64,000 nt of DNA from Bacteroides sp. (GTDB taxonomy: Bacteria > Bacteroidota > Bacteroidia > Bacteroidales > Muribaculaceae): contig JAAVCL010000005.1 in assembly GCA_014802335.1 (NCBI GenBank), positions 58,300 to 122,299 on the forward strand, in the 5' to 3' direction. Under the pieces are notes generated by a model. That model saw nothing but the letters and a program-made list of their open reading frames with translations. It searched no databases and was not told the origin of the DNA. Positions 9,846 to 21,002 of this stretch are shown here, piece after piece (within the stretch, counting starts at the first letter, position 1; each line of letters opens with the position of its first letter). The position numbers and the translations under genes are program-made.

Positions 9846-10814
9846 ATGGAAGAAAGAGATAACATAAAGAAAAATATAAAAATCGTATTCTTTGGAACAC
9901 CCGAATTTGCAGTAGAAAGTCTTGGCAGGTTGGTTGACAAAGGATTCGATATAGCCGCAGTTGTGACAATGCCGGATAAAATTGCCGGACGCGGACATAA
10001 ACTGATACAGAGTGACGTTAAGAAATATGCATTAGAAAAAGGGTTGCGAATCCTTCAGCCCACTAACCTTAAAAGCGAAGAATTTCTTGAAACTCTTCGT
10101 GAGATAAATGCAGACTTGTTCATAGTCATAGCATTCCGGATGTTGCCGGAATCGGTATGGAGCATGCCGCGTCTCGGCACATTTAATCTTCATGGGAGTC
10201 TTTTGCCCAAATACAGAGGTGCTGCTCCGATTAACCGCGCCATAATGAATGGAGAGAAAGAAACCGGTATCACCACATTCTTTCTGAAACATGAGATTGA
10301 CACCGGAGACATGATTGAGCAACGCAAAACTCCAATCAGTGACGATGATAATGTAGGCACAGTTTATGACAGGTTGATGAAAATGGGAGCCGAGATGGTT
10401 GAGTCTACAGTAAATTCCATTATTGCCGGGAACTTAAAGACATATCCTCAACCTGAAGGAGAATTTATCGCCGCTCCCAAGATTTTTAGAGAAGACTGTG
10501 CAATCGATTGGAATAAAGATGCAGAGCAAATCCACAATCAGGTTCGCGGGTTATCGCCCTACCCTGCTGCGTTCACCACAATAGTAGAAAAAAGCGGACG
10601 CCGTCTGGATGCAAAAATATATAAAACAGCATTGAGCACAAAACCGGCTAACGGCCCGGAACCGGGAACATGCATAGAAGAGGGCCGACGATTATTGGTT
10701 GCTACCGGAAATGGAATGATTGAAATCTTAGAACTTCAACCTGCAGGTAAAAAACGCATGGAGACGGCGGCGTTCCTTCTTGGTTACCATCCTGAAAAAA
10801 TGCTGAACCAATGA
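9846..10814 (+). CDS. fmt: Methionyl-tRNA formyltransferase
   Basis: IVFFGTPEFAV, FNLHGSLLPKYRGAAPINRAI. Confidence 0.96.
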   Translation: MEERDNIKKNIKIVFFGTPEFAVESLGRLVDKGFDIAAVVTMPDKIAGRGHKLIQSDVKKYALEKGLRILQPTNLKSEEFLETLREINADLFIVIAFRMLPESVWSMPRLGTFNLHGSLLPKYRGAAPINRAIMNGEKETGITTFFLKHEIDTGDMIEQRKTPISDDDNVGTVYDRLMKMGAEMVESTVNSIIAGNLKTYPQPEGEFIAAPKIFREDCAIDWNKDAEQIHNQVRGLSPYPAAFTTIVEKSGRRLDAKIYKTALSTKPANGPEPGTCIEEGRRLLVATGNGMIEILELQPAGKKRMETAAFLLGYHPEKMLNQ

Positions 10815-12553
10815 AAGACACAGCAAATGCCAATTGCAGGGAACTACTTGACGTGTTAATTGCCCATGGAATAAGGGATATAGTAGCCTCTCCCGGCAGT
10901 CGCAACACACCCTTGCTGATAGGGGCTTCAGTCAGGGATGAGTTAAAGACCCATTTAGTGAATGATGAACGCACAGCCGGATTCATCGCACTTGGAATGG
11001 CAATTAGTCGTCAGAGGCCCGTGGCGCTGATCTGCACTTCGGGAACCGCATTATATAACTATGCCCCGGCCATAGCGGAAGCTTATTATCAAAGAATACC
11101 GTTGATAGTTATCTCTGCCGACCGACCCTCCCAATGGATTGACCAGGATGATTCGCAAACCCTTCACCAGTATGAGGCGCTTGACAAAATAATGAAGCGC
11201 AGCTATGATATATCGGCCGAAACCGGTATGAGCGTAAAGTGCCGAAATAAGGAATATGCTACAGAACGGGAATGGTATGTCAACAGAATAGCCAATGAAG
11301 CAGTTCTTATATCCATGCAAAATCCACCCGGTCCCGTTCACATCAACATGCAGTTTGCAGAGCCATTGAACGGTCTTGTCGAGTATGAGAAGCGAAGCGG
11401 AAGAATTATTCGAGTTATAAAGAATAACAACGGTCTCCCCCCGCATCAGTTGAAGGAAATCAGCGAATATCTCCTGTCGAAACGCATAATGGTTGTTGCC
11501 GGCTATATGCCACCCGATGACAAATTGAACAGTGCATTGGCCGAATTCACAAAACTCAAAAATGTAACCCTTCTGTGCGAAACAATATCCAATATCCATT
11601 TAGACGGGAATCCATATATGATTGATTCTCTGCTGGTGGATATGAATGAAGATGAAAGAGCATCCATGGCTCCTGATATTATTATCAGTATCGGTGGTGC
11701 ATTGGTTTCCAGGATGTTAAAGGAGTATCTTCGATCTGCCGACCGAGCTGAGCATTGGACATTGAGCGACACACCCTTATCGGTTGACTGTTTCCAGCGT
11801 CTCAGCACACATTTGGATGTAGCTCCCGCACGCTTTTTCAAAGGTATATCAGGCATGTGCCGTCATCTTCTTAGAAAAGGATATGATAAACCCATTCCCG
11901 ATTATAGAGAGCAATGGGCATTGGCAAGAAAAAAGAGCAAGGCGAAACAAAGAAAACAGCTGAAAAATTCAGGATGGTCTGAGTACACGGCATTAGCAGA
12001 AATTTTCAAGACCATCCCATTGTCATATAATCTCTTCCTATCTAATGGGACATGTGTGCGCTACGCCCAACTGCTGATGGACCGCCTTCCACACGCCTGT
12101 TATTCCAATCGCGGAGTTTCGGGGATTGACGGCACGAATGCGACGGCAGCCGGCATTTCCAATTCATATAACGGAACGACACTTCTTTTGACCGGAGACG
12201 TATCGTTCGGTTATTGCACGGAAATTTTGAACCGAAAGATAACAGAAGGAGATCTGAGAATAGTTGTAATAAACAATTCGGGAGGAGGAATTTTCAGATT
12301 TATAAAGACCACACGCGAGCTTGAACAAAGAGAAGAGTATTTTTGCAGTGCCCCTCACCTTCCGATTGAAGGGATAGCCCATGCTTACGAACGTCCCTAT
12401 ATGAAAGTTCGAAATGCCGGGGAATTAAGAAGCGGCATTGAATTTTTGTATAGTACGCCCCACTCGATAATCGAAATTGAAGTTGAGCCAACGCAAAGTG
12501 CAGAAACATTGATTGAAATATTAACCCCAAGAAATAATAATAGAAATGTATAA
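10811..12553 (+). CDS. menD: 2-succinyl-5-enolpyruvyl-6-hydroxy-3-cyclohexene-1-carboxylate synthase
   Basis: [32 protein letters not shown] ThDP enzyme; overlaps fmt by ATGA. Confidence 0.95.
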   Translation: MKDTANANCRELLDVLIAHGIRDIVASPGSRNTPLLIGASVRDELKTHLVNDERTAGFIALGMAISRQRPVALICTSGTALYNYAPAIAEAYYQRIPLIVISADRPSQWIDQDDSQTLHQYEALDKIMKRSYDISAETGMSVKCRNKEYATEREWYVNRIANEAVLISMQNPPGPVHINMQFAEPLNGLVEYEKRSGRIIRVIKNNNGLPPHQLKEISEYLLSKRIMVVAGYMPPDDKLNSALAEFTKLKNVTLLCETISNIHLDGNPYMIDSLLVDMNEDERASMAPDIIISIGGALVSRMLKEYLRSADRAEHWTLSDTPLSVDCFQRLSTHLDVAPARFFKGISGMCRHLLRKGYDKPIPDYREQWALARKKSKAKQRKQLKNSGWSEYTALAEIFKTIPLSYNLFLSNGTCVRYAQLLMDRLPHACYSNRGVSGIDGTNATAAGISNSYNGTTLLLTGDVSFGYCTEILNRKITEGDLRIVVINNSGGGIFRFIKTTRELEQREEYFCSAPHLPIEGIAHAYERPYMKVRNAGELRSGIEFLYSTPHSIIEIEVEPTQSAETLIEILTPRNNNRNV

Positions 12554-13361
12554 CTGGGAAACAATAAAAGAATATGAAGATATTCTCTTTGAGAAATTCG
12601 AAGGAATAGCAAAAATAACGATAAACAGGCCCAAAGTATATAATGCCTTTCGCCCTAAGACCAATATGGAAATGCTTGATGCATTCCATATCTGCCGCGA
12701 ACGTCAGGATATCCGAGTTATAATCCTTACTGGAGCAGGAGACAAAGCGTTCTGCAGTGGAGGCGATCAAAACGTAAAGGGAGAAGGAGGATACATCGGA
12801 GAAGATGGCGTTCCGCGCCTGAATGTATTGGATCTCCACCAGATGATTAGATCAATTCCGAAACCGGTGATAGCGATGGTTAACGGCTACTCTATCGGAG
12901 GTGGAAATGTGCTTCAGGTTATATGTGATTTATCGATAGCCTCAGAAAACGCCCGATTTGGACAGACCGGCCCCAAGGTGGGAAGCTTTGACGGAGGGTT
13001 CGGCGCCAGTTACCTTGCCCGGTGCGTCGGCCAAAAAAAAGCACGCGAAATATGGTTCCTTTGCAAACAATACACCGCAGCCGAAGCTCTTGAAATGGGA
13101 ATGGTAAACGAAGTGGTGCCATTTGATAAACTTGAGGAAACCACAGTTGAATGGTGTCGGACCATCATGAAACGCTCGCCGTTGGCAATAAGAATGATAA
13201 AGCGTGCCTTGAACGCGGAACTTGACGGACAACATGGACTCATGCAATTTGCAGGCGATGCAACATTGCTCTATTACATGCTTGATGAAGCTCAGGAAGG
13301 CAAAAATGCTTTTCTTGAAAAACGCGATCCCGACTTTGATAAATTTCCCCAATTTCCTTGA
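12546..13361 (+). CDS. menB: 1,4-dihydroxy-2-naphthoyl-CoA synthase
   Basis: Crotonase fold; [39 protein letters not shown]. Confidence 0.96.
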   Translation: MYNWETIKEYEDILFEKFEGIAKITINRPKVYNAFRPKTNMEMLDAFHICRERQDIRVIILTGAGDKAFCSGGDQNVKGEGGYIGEDGVPRLNVLDLHQMIRSIPKPVIAMVNGYSIGGGNVLQVICDLSIASENARFGQTGPKVGSFDGGFGASYLARCVGQKKAREIWFLCKQYTAAEALEMGMVNEVVPFDKLEETTVEWCRTIMKRSPLAIRMIKRALNAELDGQHGLMQFAGDATLLYYMLDEAQEGKNAFLEKRDPDFDKFPQFP

Positions 13362-14425
13362 CAACTATGCGACTTCAGTTTGCTCCCTACGTATTGCATT
13401 TCAAGCAGCCGGCCGGGACATCGAGAGGAATTCTAAACGAAAAAATCACATGTTTTCTGAGGGTCTATGATGAAAATGACCCCACACAATTCGGAATCGG
13501 AGAAGCCGGGATTTTCCCCGGCCTTTCGCCCGAAGCAGACGACCGTTTCTTTTATAAACTGATGGAATTACAGGCGAATGTCAGACTCGGACTGCAAACC
13601 GACCTTGAAAGATTCCCGTCATTGCAGTGTGGTTTTGAGCAAGCCATCAGAGATTTTGCATCAGGATGCCGAGGCATATATTACGAATCCCCCTTTATAG
13701 AAGGGATGAGTGATATTGAAATCAACGGACTTGTTTGGATGGGTGATTTCGATAAGATGATAGAACGTATCGAATCGAAGTTATCAGAAGGGTTCCGATG
13801 CATAAAATTGAAAATCGGTGCGATCGACTGGCGCAAGGAAATCGAAATGATAGAATTCATCCGAGCTCAATACCCGCGTGAAAAAGTGGAAATACGCGTT
13901 GATGCCAATGGAGGGTTCACAATGGATAATGCCATCCCCCGTTTGCACAGGCTGCATGAGCTTGGCGTTCATTCGATAGAACAACCTATCAAACAGGGCA
14001 ATCCCGACTTAATGCGTTTTTTGTGTGAGATCTCGCCTTTGCCTATTGCCCTTGACGAAGAATTGATAGGCAAGTTCACCACGGAAAATAAAATAGAAAT
14101 GCTTGATTATATCAAGCCTTCATATATCGTTTTAAAACCAACGCTGATTGGTGGCTTCAGCGGGTCGGAAGAATGGATAAGACTTGCTGAAGAACGCGGC
14201 ATCGGGTGGTGGGTAACATCCTCTCTTGAATCAAATATCGGTTTGAATGCCCTTGCTCAATGGGTTGCGACATTAAACACGACAATACCTCAAGGATTGG
14301 GTACAGGCGCACTTTATACAAATAATTTCAAATCACCGCTTGAACTTCATGGCGATCGACTCAGTTACAATCCGTCGTTGCATTTAGACAGAAAACAAAT
14401 ATCAGAGCTTGATTGGAGAGAATGA
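13358..14425 (+). CDS. menC: o-succinylbenzoate synthase (enolase superfamily)
   Basis: [21 protein letters not shown]; operon context. Confidence 0.93.
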   Translation: MTTMRLQFAPYVLHFKQPAGTSRGILNEKITCFLRVYDENDPTQFGIGEAGIFPGLSPEADDRFFYKLMELQANVRLGLQTDLERFPSLQCGFEQAIRDFASGCRGIYYESPFIEGMSDIEINGLVWMGDFDKMIERIESKLSEGFRCIKLKIGAIDWRKEIEMIEFIRAQYPREKVEIRVDANGGFTMDNAIPRLHRLHELGVHSIEQPIKQGNPDLMRFLCEISPLPIALDEELIGKFTTENKIEMLDYIKPSYIVLKPTLIGGFSGSEEWIRLAEERGIGWWVTSSLESNIGLNALAQWVATLNTTIPQGLGTGALYTNNFKSPLELHGDRLSYNPSLHLDRKQISELDWRE

Positions 14426-14476
14426 TAATCACCGCCGGAAGAATGGAATGATTATCAATATGAAGTTTTACAAAAC

Positions 14477-15427
14477 ATGACTTACCCTGAATTTATAGAA
14501 GAATGGCTTGGCGAATCGGAAGATATTGAATGTAATACTTCCGGTTCGACAGGCATTGCCAAACGCATTAGACTCCCCAAAGAAGAAGTTAAAAAAAGTG
14601 CGATTCGAACTTTAAAATATTTCGGGTTCAAAGAAGGGAGCCTGTTCTATTCCTGCATCTCACCTTCCTACATCGGAGGAAAAATGATGGCGGTGCGTGC
14701 TTGCATCAATAATGGAGAACTAAAATATGAGAATCCAAGTAACCGCCCTCAACTGAATAATAACGGGAGAAGAATTGATCTTTTAGCAGTCGTACCTTCT
14801 CAAATGCAATATTTGCTTGATAATTTAGCAACGCTGCCACCAATATCGCATATCCTCGTGGGAGGGGCGCCGATTCCCCCGGCGTTGAGAAAACGGATTG
14901 CCGACTCCGGATTAAGTGCATGGGAAACATACGGGATGACAGAAACAGCATCCCATATCGCACTAAGAAAAATAGACTCAGACCTCCACCCCTTCTATCC
15001 TTTGCCCGGAATAAAAATCAGCAAAAACAAAGAAGAGTGTCTTGAAATAACAATTGAAGGTTGGCAGACTCTTCAGACCAATGATCTGGTGGAAATTTTG
15101 CCCGACTGGGGATTCTTGATAAAAGGCCGGAAGGATGCAGTAATAATCAGCGGAGGGAAAAAGGTTAATCCCAGCGAGATTGAGCAGATGCTTGAAAATG
15201 AATTCGGATTTGAAGTTTTGGTTACATCCGAACCGGACGAGAAATGGGGAGAGCGGATAGTGTATATTATCGAAGGATGCAGCGAAGAATATAGTTTGGA
15301 AAAAATAAATACATTTTGCAGAACACATCTGCCGCCGGAAGCCCGGCCGAAAGAAATATATTGCCGAGCTCTTCCACGAACGGCAAATGGGAAGAAAGAA
15401 CGAAAGACACATGCAGGTGGAAAATAA
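14477..15427 (+). CDS. menE: o-succinylbenzoate-CoA ligase (short AMP-binding enzyme)
   Basis: TSGSTGIAKRI, YGMTETASHIA, KGRKDAVIISGGKKVNPSEIE, operon context. Confidence 0.92.
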   Translation: MTYPEFIEEWLGESEDIECNTSGSTGIAKRIRLPKEEVKKSAIRTLKYFGFKEGSLFYSCISPSYIGGKMMAVRACINNGELKYENPSNRPQLNNNGRRIDLLAVVPSQMQYLLDNLATLPPISHILVGGAPIPPALRKRIADSGLSAWETYGMTETASHIALRKIDSDLHPFYPLPGIKISKNKEECLEITIEGWQTLQTNDLVEILPDWGFLIKGRKDAVIISGGKKVNPSEIEQMLENEFGFEVLVTSEPDEKWGERIVYIIEGCSEEYSLEKINTFCRTHLPPEARPKEIYCRALPRTANGKKERKTHAGGK

Positions 15428-15765
15428 TGCACATTATATACATATAAAGTCGCATATATAGGTTCATTAAGAAAAAAATTAAAAATTATTATCGCTATAT
15501 GGATTTTATGTTGTATATTTGTGTTATAAAACATTGTAATTGTCTAAGATTTTTATGAGAGCGCAATAAATGTTTAAAAATTATTTCTTCCGACTTATAC
15601 TTTTACATCCCAAAAAGAGGAATAAATAATTTAAGCATAACGGTTTATCATATTTTAAAAGATAAATTGCAAGAAAATACGGCAACCGTTCCTCATAGAA
15701 AAATATGACTACTGTATTCTGATTTCTAATTTTTCTCTCTCCTACTACTCGCTCAAAGGAAAAAT

Positions 15766-16467
15766 ATGATAAAGAAGAGTACCCTGGAAAGAATAATCGG
15801 TGATGATCTTGCCGAATTGTGGAATGCCCTTACGCAAGACGAGAAAAGGATAATCGCTGAAAATTTCCGATATGAACGGTATAAGAAAAATCAGATAATA
15901 TATGCAGAATCCGAACAGCCTGAAAATCTATACTGTCTGCTTGAAGGGAAAGTAAAACTTTATAAAAGCGGCATAGGAGATCGCGTTCAGATACTGCGCC
16001 TTTATCGCCCCGTTCAATATTTCGGATACAGGGCATATTTTGCGCGCGAGCCCTACGTGTCGTCGTCGGCGGCATTCGAGCCCTCAGTGCTTGGAATTGT
16101 ACCGATGCGAATAGTAGAAGACATAATCAGAAAGAACAATGATCTCGCCCTCTTCTTTATCCACGAGCTGTCCAGAAATCTTGGAGGTGCAGATACCAAA
16201 ATAATCAATCTCACCCAGAAACATATTCGCGGACGCCTTGCAGAGTCATTACTTCTCCTGGCAGAAAATTATGGTTATGAAAGTGACGGCGCCACATTGA
16301 AAATATACATGAGTCGAGAAGACCTTGCTAATCTCTCGAACATGACTACCTCGAATGCCATCCGCACCCTTACCACGTTTGTCACCGAGAAATTAATTCT
16401 TGTTGACGGAAGGCGAATCCGTATACTGAACGAACCACAACTTCATAAAATCTCGAAATTCGGATAA
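15766..16467 (+). CDS. Crp/Fnr-family transcriptional regulator
   Basis: cNMP-binding-like N-terminal domain; C-term SREDLANLSNMTTSNAIRTLTTF HTH. Confidence 0.9.
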   Translation: MIKKSTLERIIGDDLAELWNALTQDEKRIIAENFRYERYKKNQIIYAESEQPENLYCLLEGKVKLYKSGIGDRVQILRLYRPVQYFGYRAYFAREPYVSSSAAFEPSVLGIVPMRIVEDIIRKNNDLALFFIHELSRNLGGADTKIINLTQKHIRGRLAESLLLLAENYGYESDGATLKIYMSREDLANLSNMTTSNAIRTLTTFVTEKLILVDGRRIRILNEPQLHKISKFG

Positions 16468-16486
16468 ATAAGACTTACACTATAAA

Positions 16487-16930
16487 ATGATTCAGAGCAG
16501 AAAGACCGAGACTCAATCAAATATTGAATCAATACTTGAGCGTCACGACGTTCGGGTTACTCCGGTCCGACAGCTTGTGTTACGATTCATTTCCAACAGT
16601 TCTTGTCCGGTATCTGCACAAGAAATCGAAGATGCCCTTGAAACAGTGGACCGTTCATCCATAACAAGGACACTGAGTTTATTTACCGAAACACATATCA
16701 TACATCAGATCTCTGACGGTTCAGGGTCTAAACGCTACGAGTTGTGTCTTGATACCGAGTCGGAAAGACATAAAGATGAGCATGCTCATTTTCATTGCAG
16801 GAAATGCGGCAAGACTTATTGTTTACCTGACGCTCCTGTATTTTTCCCGGCGATTCCGGTTGGATATAAGGCAGAATCAATTTCTGTTATATTAACCGGC
16901 CTCTGTTCATCATGCAATGAATATGATTAA
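16487..16930 (+). CDS. Fur-family transcriptional repressor
   Basis: RVTPVRQLVLRFISNSSCPVSAQEIEDAL; HFHCRKCGKTYCL; terminal CSSC. Confidence 0.9.
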   Translation: MIQSRKTETQSNIESILERHDVRVTPVRQLVLRFISNSSCPVSAQEIEDALETVDRSSITRTLSLFTETHIIHQISDGSGSKRYELCLDTESERHKDEHAHFHCRKCGKTYCLPDAPVFFPAIPVGYKAESISVILTGLCSSCNEYD

Positions 16931-16932
16931 AA

Positions 16933-17128
16933 TAAGTAGCTACGAATAATTAATCGATATATGTTAAACAAAGTAGTTATGAATATCTTGAACGCTAAAA
17001 CTCGTTCTTTTTGGCATCTTTTGCTTTGTTATTCAGTCGCATACGATTGTATGCTCCTTCATTCCGCAGCAAAATATGCTCAAAAATAACTTCGTTTTAT
17101 CTGTTCATTAATTATTCGTAGCTACTTA
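16933..17128. repeat. 196-bp structured element, copy 1, perfect 22-bp terminal inverted repeats
   Basis: TAAGTAGCTACGAATAATTAAT (16933-16954) vs exact reverse complement at 17107-17128; internal GCATACgattGTATGC hairpin. Confidence 0.9.
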
Positions 17129-17179
17129 CGGACTTAGAGCCATTAAGATTTTTTAACAACACAGCATAGGAAAAACTCA

Positions 17180-17791
17180 ATGAATAAAACTTTTAGAATG
17201 CTCCGCAGTCTGTTAAAGGCCGATCGGAGCGTGCGTCGTTTTCAAAGATCGGTGAAAATATCGGCAAAAGAGCTGGCTGAAATAGTAGAATTAGTAAGAT
17301 ATTGTCCCTCGGGGCGTAATCTTCAAGCTCTTCGTTACCGTATAGTGACACAGGAAGAAGAATGTAATCAAATTTATCCGGCACTCAAATGGGCCGGCTA
17401 CTTTCCCGACTGGAATGGTCCTGCGCCTTTCGAACGCCCGGTTGCCTACCTTGTGCAATGTCTTGACACTCGCCTCACAAAAGATTGCCTTTGTGATGAC
17501 GGCTTGCAATTGGAAACCATTACCTTGGGTGCCACAGCCAAAGGCTACGGGTGCTGCATTATCAAATCGTTCAATATGGAAATGGTGAGGAAAGCACTGC
17601 ATTTAGAAGACAGAATGAAGCCATTATATATAATCGCATTGGGACGCCCGGCAGAAACAATAGCGCTGGAAGAAACAGACGGCACTTCCAAAGCCGACAT
17701 AAAATATTATCGTACTCCCGACGGCGTGCACCACGTGCCAAAGCGTCCCCTCGCGGAATTACTAATAAATAAGCCTGATTCAATAAATTAA
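17180..17791 (+). CDS. Nitroreductase family protein
   Basis: RSVRRFQ, CPSGRNLQALRYRIV, DDGLQLETITLGATAKGYGCCII, ALGRPAE. Confidence 0.85.
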   Translation: MNKTFRMLRSLLKADRSVRRFQRSVKISAKELAEIVELVRYCPSGRNLQALRYRIVTQEEECNQIYPALKWAGYFPDWNGPAPFERPVAYLVQCLDTRLTKDCLCDDGLQLETITLGATAKGYGCCIIKSFNMEMVRKALHLEDRMKPLYIIALGRPAETIALEETDGTSKADIKYYRTPDGVHHVPKRPLAELLINKPDSIN

Positions 17792-17886
17792 GGCTTTTAT
17801 CGTTACTTAAATAAGCAACTGACGATTTGCTTTAAATGGCTTTACGGTGCAAGAAAGTTTTGCATAGTGACTTAAAACATTATAAC

Positions 17887-19887
17887 ATGAAACAACTCTT
17901 AAGCGTACAATCCCTCCTTAAATATATAATGATATTTGGAGGAATAGGATTAAGTTTAACATCTTGTAAGGATGATGATTTAAAAAATGACTGGAATCAG
18001 GAAACTGATGAGCCTTCGCTAATCAAGGCCGACATTAACTATACTTATGAAAAGCCGTCTTATATAGGGAATGTGTCGGGGAAGATGCGCGAAGCTCTCG
18101 GAGTGTGTGTACCAAATCAGAAAGGCAGTATTGATGCTTCAACAAAACTCGTGCTTCTCGGCAGTTTAAATGAGATACCATACGAGACATTAGAATCAGC
18201 CTATAAAGCAGGTGCCACTATTGCAGTAGAAAATCCCAAAACATCAGATTTTGAGACATTCTTTACATCTCATCCTGAATGGGCAGGCTATCAACTCGGA
18301 ACAAAAATCGATGATAAACTAATTTACTCTTTCGATAATGACGGCAGTTCCTATATGATAGAACCTTACCATCCGATAGATTTTGAGTCTATACCATACG
18401 TTTCAGATGAGGGAGAAGACGAGGAAGCAAACAATGATTTTGCCGGACTTAATGGTGAAAATGTAATTCCCGAAACTGAATATTTACCGGAATATTATAC
18501 CTATATCAGCTCTTGGTTGAATTATCTTAATAATGATGATGATTTAGACTCGGGCAGTTCTTCTGATCCTAACCAGGAGGCTAATGCTAAATTTCTTGAA
18601 TTTGCAAGTTCCATTTCTGTGGCTGGCGAAGTAAAATTTGATATTGATCCTCGCTTCCGAAAGTATAATAGTAAGAATTATTGGGAAATACCAAAAGATC
18701 CAAAAACTCAACAAAATCCAACAACCACTGTTTCCTACTCACTCTCTATCTATCCCGTGCATGTTTATGATGGAGAAAACTCATCGGGCAACTACTTTAT
18801 GGTAACAGCCAAGACAACAGTAGGTAATAACGCATGGCGAACAGATTCCAAAAGGAATACTGCCCTCTGTCAGATAATACACGGCACGCATTGTCATTAT
18901 GCCGGTTATTATCTTAAAGATGCTACTATCCACTTCCAACTTGTTGACAAGAATGGAAGGCCGGTAGCCACAGTACCGGGAAGTGCACCTGTGTTACCTG
19001 ATAACGTGATTGCCGAAACTCAATATTCCTCCACTCGTGAATTTACTCTCGAAGGGAGTACAAGCGTAAGCGCAGGAAAAAGCACAGGAAAAAAAGATAG
19101 CAAGACATCCATAGGCGGAGAAGCCAGTTTAACGGCAGGCTGGAAATGGAGTCACTCAGTCTCATTCAATCAAAAAGATGTAAATATCGTACAAAATGGA
19201 TTGAATTTAAGTAACGGAACTGTTGGATGGATACTTAATTATTTTAATACTCCATGTTTTGACATGGGAAAATATCGCTGGATTGATATCAGCAAGAATC
19301 CTAATGCCCAAAACTCTCAGAGTTTCGACTCCGGCTGGGTTTGGTATGACAAGAATGGGAAGGATGAAAGTGAACAAAAGTACTATGTAAGGATTTATAT
19401 TTCGGGCCATTGTGAAGCCGCCAGCTTCAAGACTGGAACGGGAGACTGGAGAACCAAAACGCAACCCTTCATGTATAGCGATAAAAATAAAATAACAGAA
19501 GGGATAGATTTCATTAACGACCAAGTCATAACCGTAGAGACGAGATTAGCGGGAACGCTTGTTCTTGAAAATAAGAATAAGGATAAATATATCAGCCATG
19601 TTAAATTATGGAATGATACGACTCCTTCAGATTACCTATATTATAGTTCGGAGAGTATTGACCCCGGGAAAGCTCTTACATTAGGATCATACTACACGCG
19701 CAATAAAACCGATAAGAATAAAAAGAATAAATTCCGACTCACATACGAAGTAAATAATGGTGATGGGAGCTACGATATATATGAATATCGTGATCACCGT
19801 GAAAGAACATTTGAGTTAACAGAAAAAGGAACCCGCACTCTTAAAACGGATGCCGATTTTGTCAAGATTGGCACATACACGGATTAA
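17887..19887 (+). CDS. Lipoprotein with leukocidin/hemolysin-like beta-pore-forming-toxin domain (tentative)
   Basis: In-frame ATG at 17887 gives signal peptide plus lipobox SLTSC-KDDD; S/G/T-rich stem-like stretch followed by SVSFNQKDVNIVQNG...GTVGWILNYFN resembling the leukocidin core. Confidence 0.55.
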   Translation: MKQLLSVQSLLKYIMIFGGIGLSLTSCKDDDLKNDWNQETDEPSLIKADINYTYEKPSYIGNVSGKMREALGVCVPNQKGSIDASTKLVLLGSLNEIPYETLESAYKAGATIAVENPKTSDFETFFTSHPEWAGYQLGTKIDDKLIYSFDNDGSSYMIEPYHPIDFESIPYVSDEGEDEEANNDFAGLNGENVIPETEYLPEYYTYISSWLNYLNNDDDLDSGSSSDPNQEANAKFLEFASSISVAGEVKFDIDPRFRKYNSKNYWEIPKDPKTQQNPTTTVSYSLSIYPVHVYDGENSSGNYFMVTAKTTVGNNAWRTDSKRNTALCQIIHGTHCHYAGYYLKDATIHFQLVDKNGRPVATVPGSAPVLPDNVIAETQYSSTREFTLEGSTSVSAGKSTGKKDSKTSIGGEASLTAGWKWSHSVSFNQKDVNIVQNGLNLSNGTVGWILNYFNTPCFDMGKYRWIDISKNPNAQNSQSFDSGWVWYDKNGKDESEQKYYVRIYISGHCEAASFKTGTGDWRTKTQPFMYSDKNKITEGIDFINDQVITVETRLAGTLVLENKNKDKYISHVKLWNDTTPSDYLYYSSESIDPGKALTLGSYYTRNKTDKNKKNKFRLTYEVNNGDGSYDIYEYRDHRERTFELTEKGTRTLKTDADFVKIGTYTD

Positions 19888-19900
19888 TCCTTGTTAATAT

Positions 19901-19960
19901 CATTGCAAAAAACGCCTGCTTGAGAATTAAAATCAAATCAAGCAGGCGTTTTTTGTAATG
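19901..19960. terminator. Bidirectional intrinsic terminator
   Basis: CATTGCAAAAAACGCCTGCTTGA ... TCAAGCAGGCGTTTTTTGTAATG, one mismatch. Confidence 0.85.
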
Positions 19961-20079
19961 ATATAAAATAACTCGATTAATATAATTACCGGGATTACTG
20001 TTGGTAATAAGTTAATGTTAGTAATGAGTTCTGTAGGTAATGTAATTAACCGGGGTACATGCGTCGGGTTGAACTAAAT

Positions 20080-20865
20080 TCAGGGTTTCTCGATATTCTC
20101 TTTTGTAGCCCTTTCAGACATTCTCTTGATTCGGGTATCAAGATCGGGGTGAGTTGAGAAAAGTTGGTTAATCTTGCTCGATTTGGGAGCTGATTCTTGC
20201 ATTGATTTCAATTTTTCGAATGAAAGAGCCATTGACCAAGGATTTTTTCCTGCTTTTTTCAGGAACTCATAACCATAGTCGTCTGCTTCCTTCTCCTGCT
20301 TTTGAGAATATTTGGCAGAAGCGAGAGCCTCGCCAAGGTCACCAAGTTGAGAATCAGTAAGGGCTGCAGCCTTAGAGCTTGATGAAGAAACGGCATCTCT
20401 CAGAGCCGAAGTAAGAAGAGATTCCTTAAAGGCCTTTTTGGAATGACGATTTGCAATATGGCCAACTTCATGACCGATCACTCCCAGAAGTTCCTCGTCG
20501 GTCATTATGTCCATCAGGGAAGAAAAGACCCGGATACTACCATCGGGACATGCAAATGCATTCACATCAATTACATCATAAACCTTAAAATTCAATGGAA
20601 TACCGTCGGCATCAGTGAGACCTTCCGTGAGCTTGGCAAGACGAATGGTATAGGGATCATCCGCACCTGTCACCGGATTGTGTTTATCCATCCAGTCAAT
20701 ATATTCCTTCACGTATGCAGCCATGTCGGCATCTGAAAGAGTCAAGGCCTGCGCCCCTTTTGCAACAGCGTTCAAACCTTTTTTGAGATTAAACTGAGCG
20801 GACATTGGAAGCGCCACGCATAGACAAAGGAGAGAAAGAATAAATGAAAGTGAAATCTTTTTCAT
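20080..20865 (-). CDS. M48-family metalloprotease
   Basis: Signal peptide; HEVGHIANRH zinc motif; EKEADDYGYEFL. Confidence 0.93.
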   Translation of the reverse strand: MKKISLSFILSLLCLCVALPMSAQFNLKKGLNAVAKGAQALTLSDADMAAYVKEYIDWMDKHNPVTGADDPYTIRLAKLTEGLTDADGIPLNFKVYDVIDVNAFACPDGSIRVFSSLMDIMTDEELLGVIGHEVGHIANRHSKKAFKESLLTSALRDAVSSSSSKAAALTDSQLGDLGEALASAKYSQKQEKEADDYGYEFLKKAGKNPWSMALSFEKLKSMQESAPKSSKINQLFSTHPDLDTRIKRMSERATKENIEKP

Positions 20866-21002
20866 CTTTAAAAAATTATAGTTAGCTATTATTAAAGTCT
20901 TTTAAACTTTTCTTAAGATCTCAAAAGTATTGAAAATGTTATCAATACCTTTTGCCAATCAATAAGATAAGATTCAAAAATTAATCCGGCATGCTAAATT
21001 AT

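Noticed and set aside
12300-12839. 179-aa minus-strand ORF
   Set aside because: Spans the menD/menB junction in antisense; no domain signal.
15449-15475. AGTCGCATATATAGGTTCATTAAG downstream of menE as another structured-element copy
   Set aside because: Only short motif similarity; lacks arms and hairpin.
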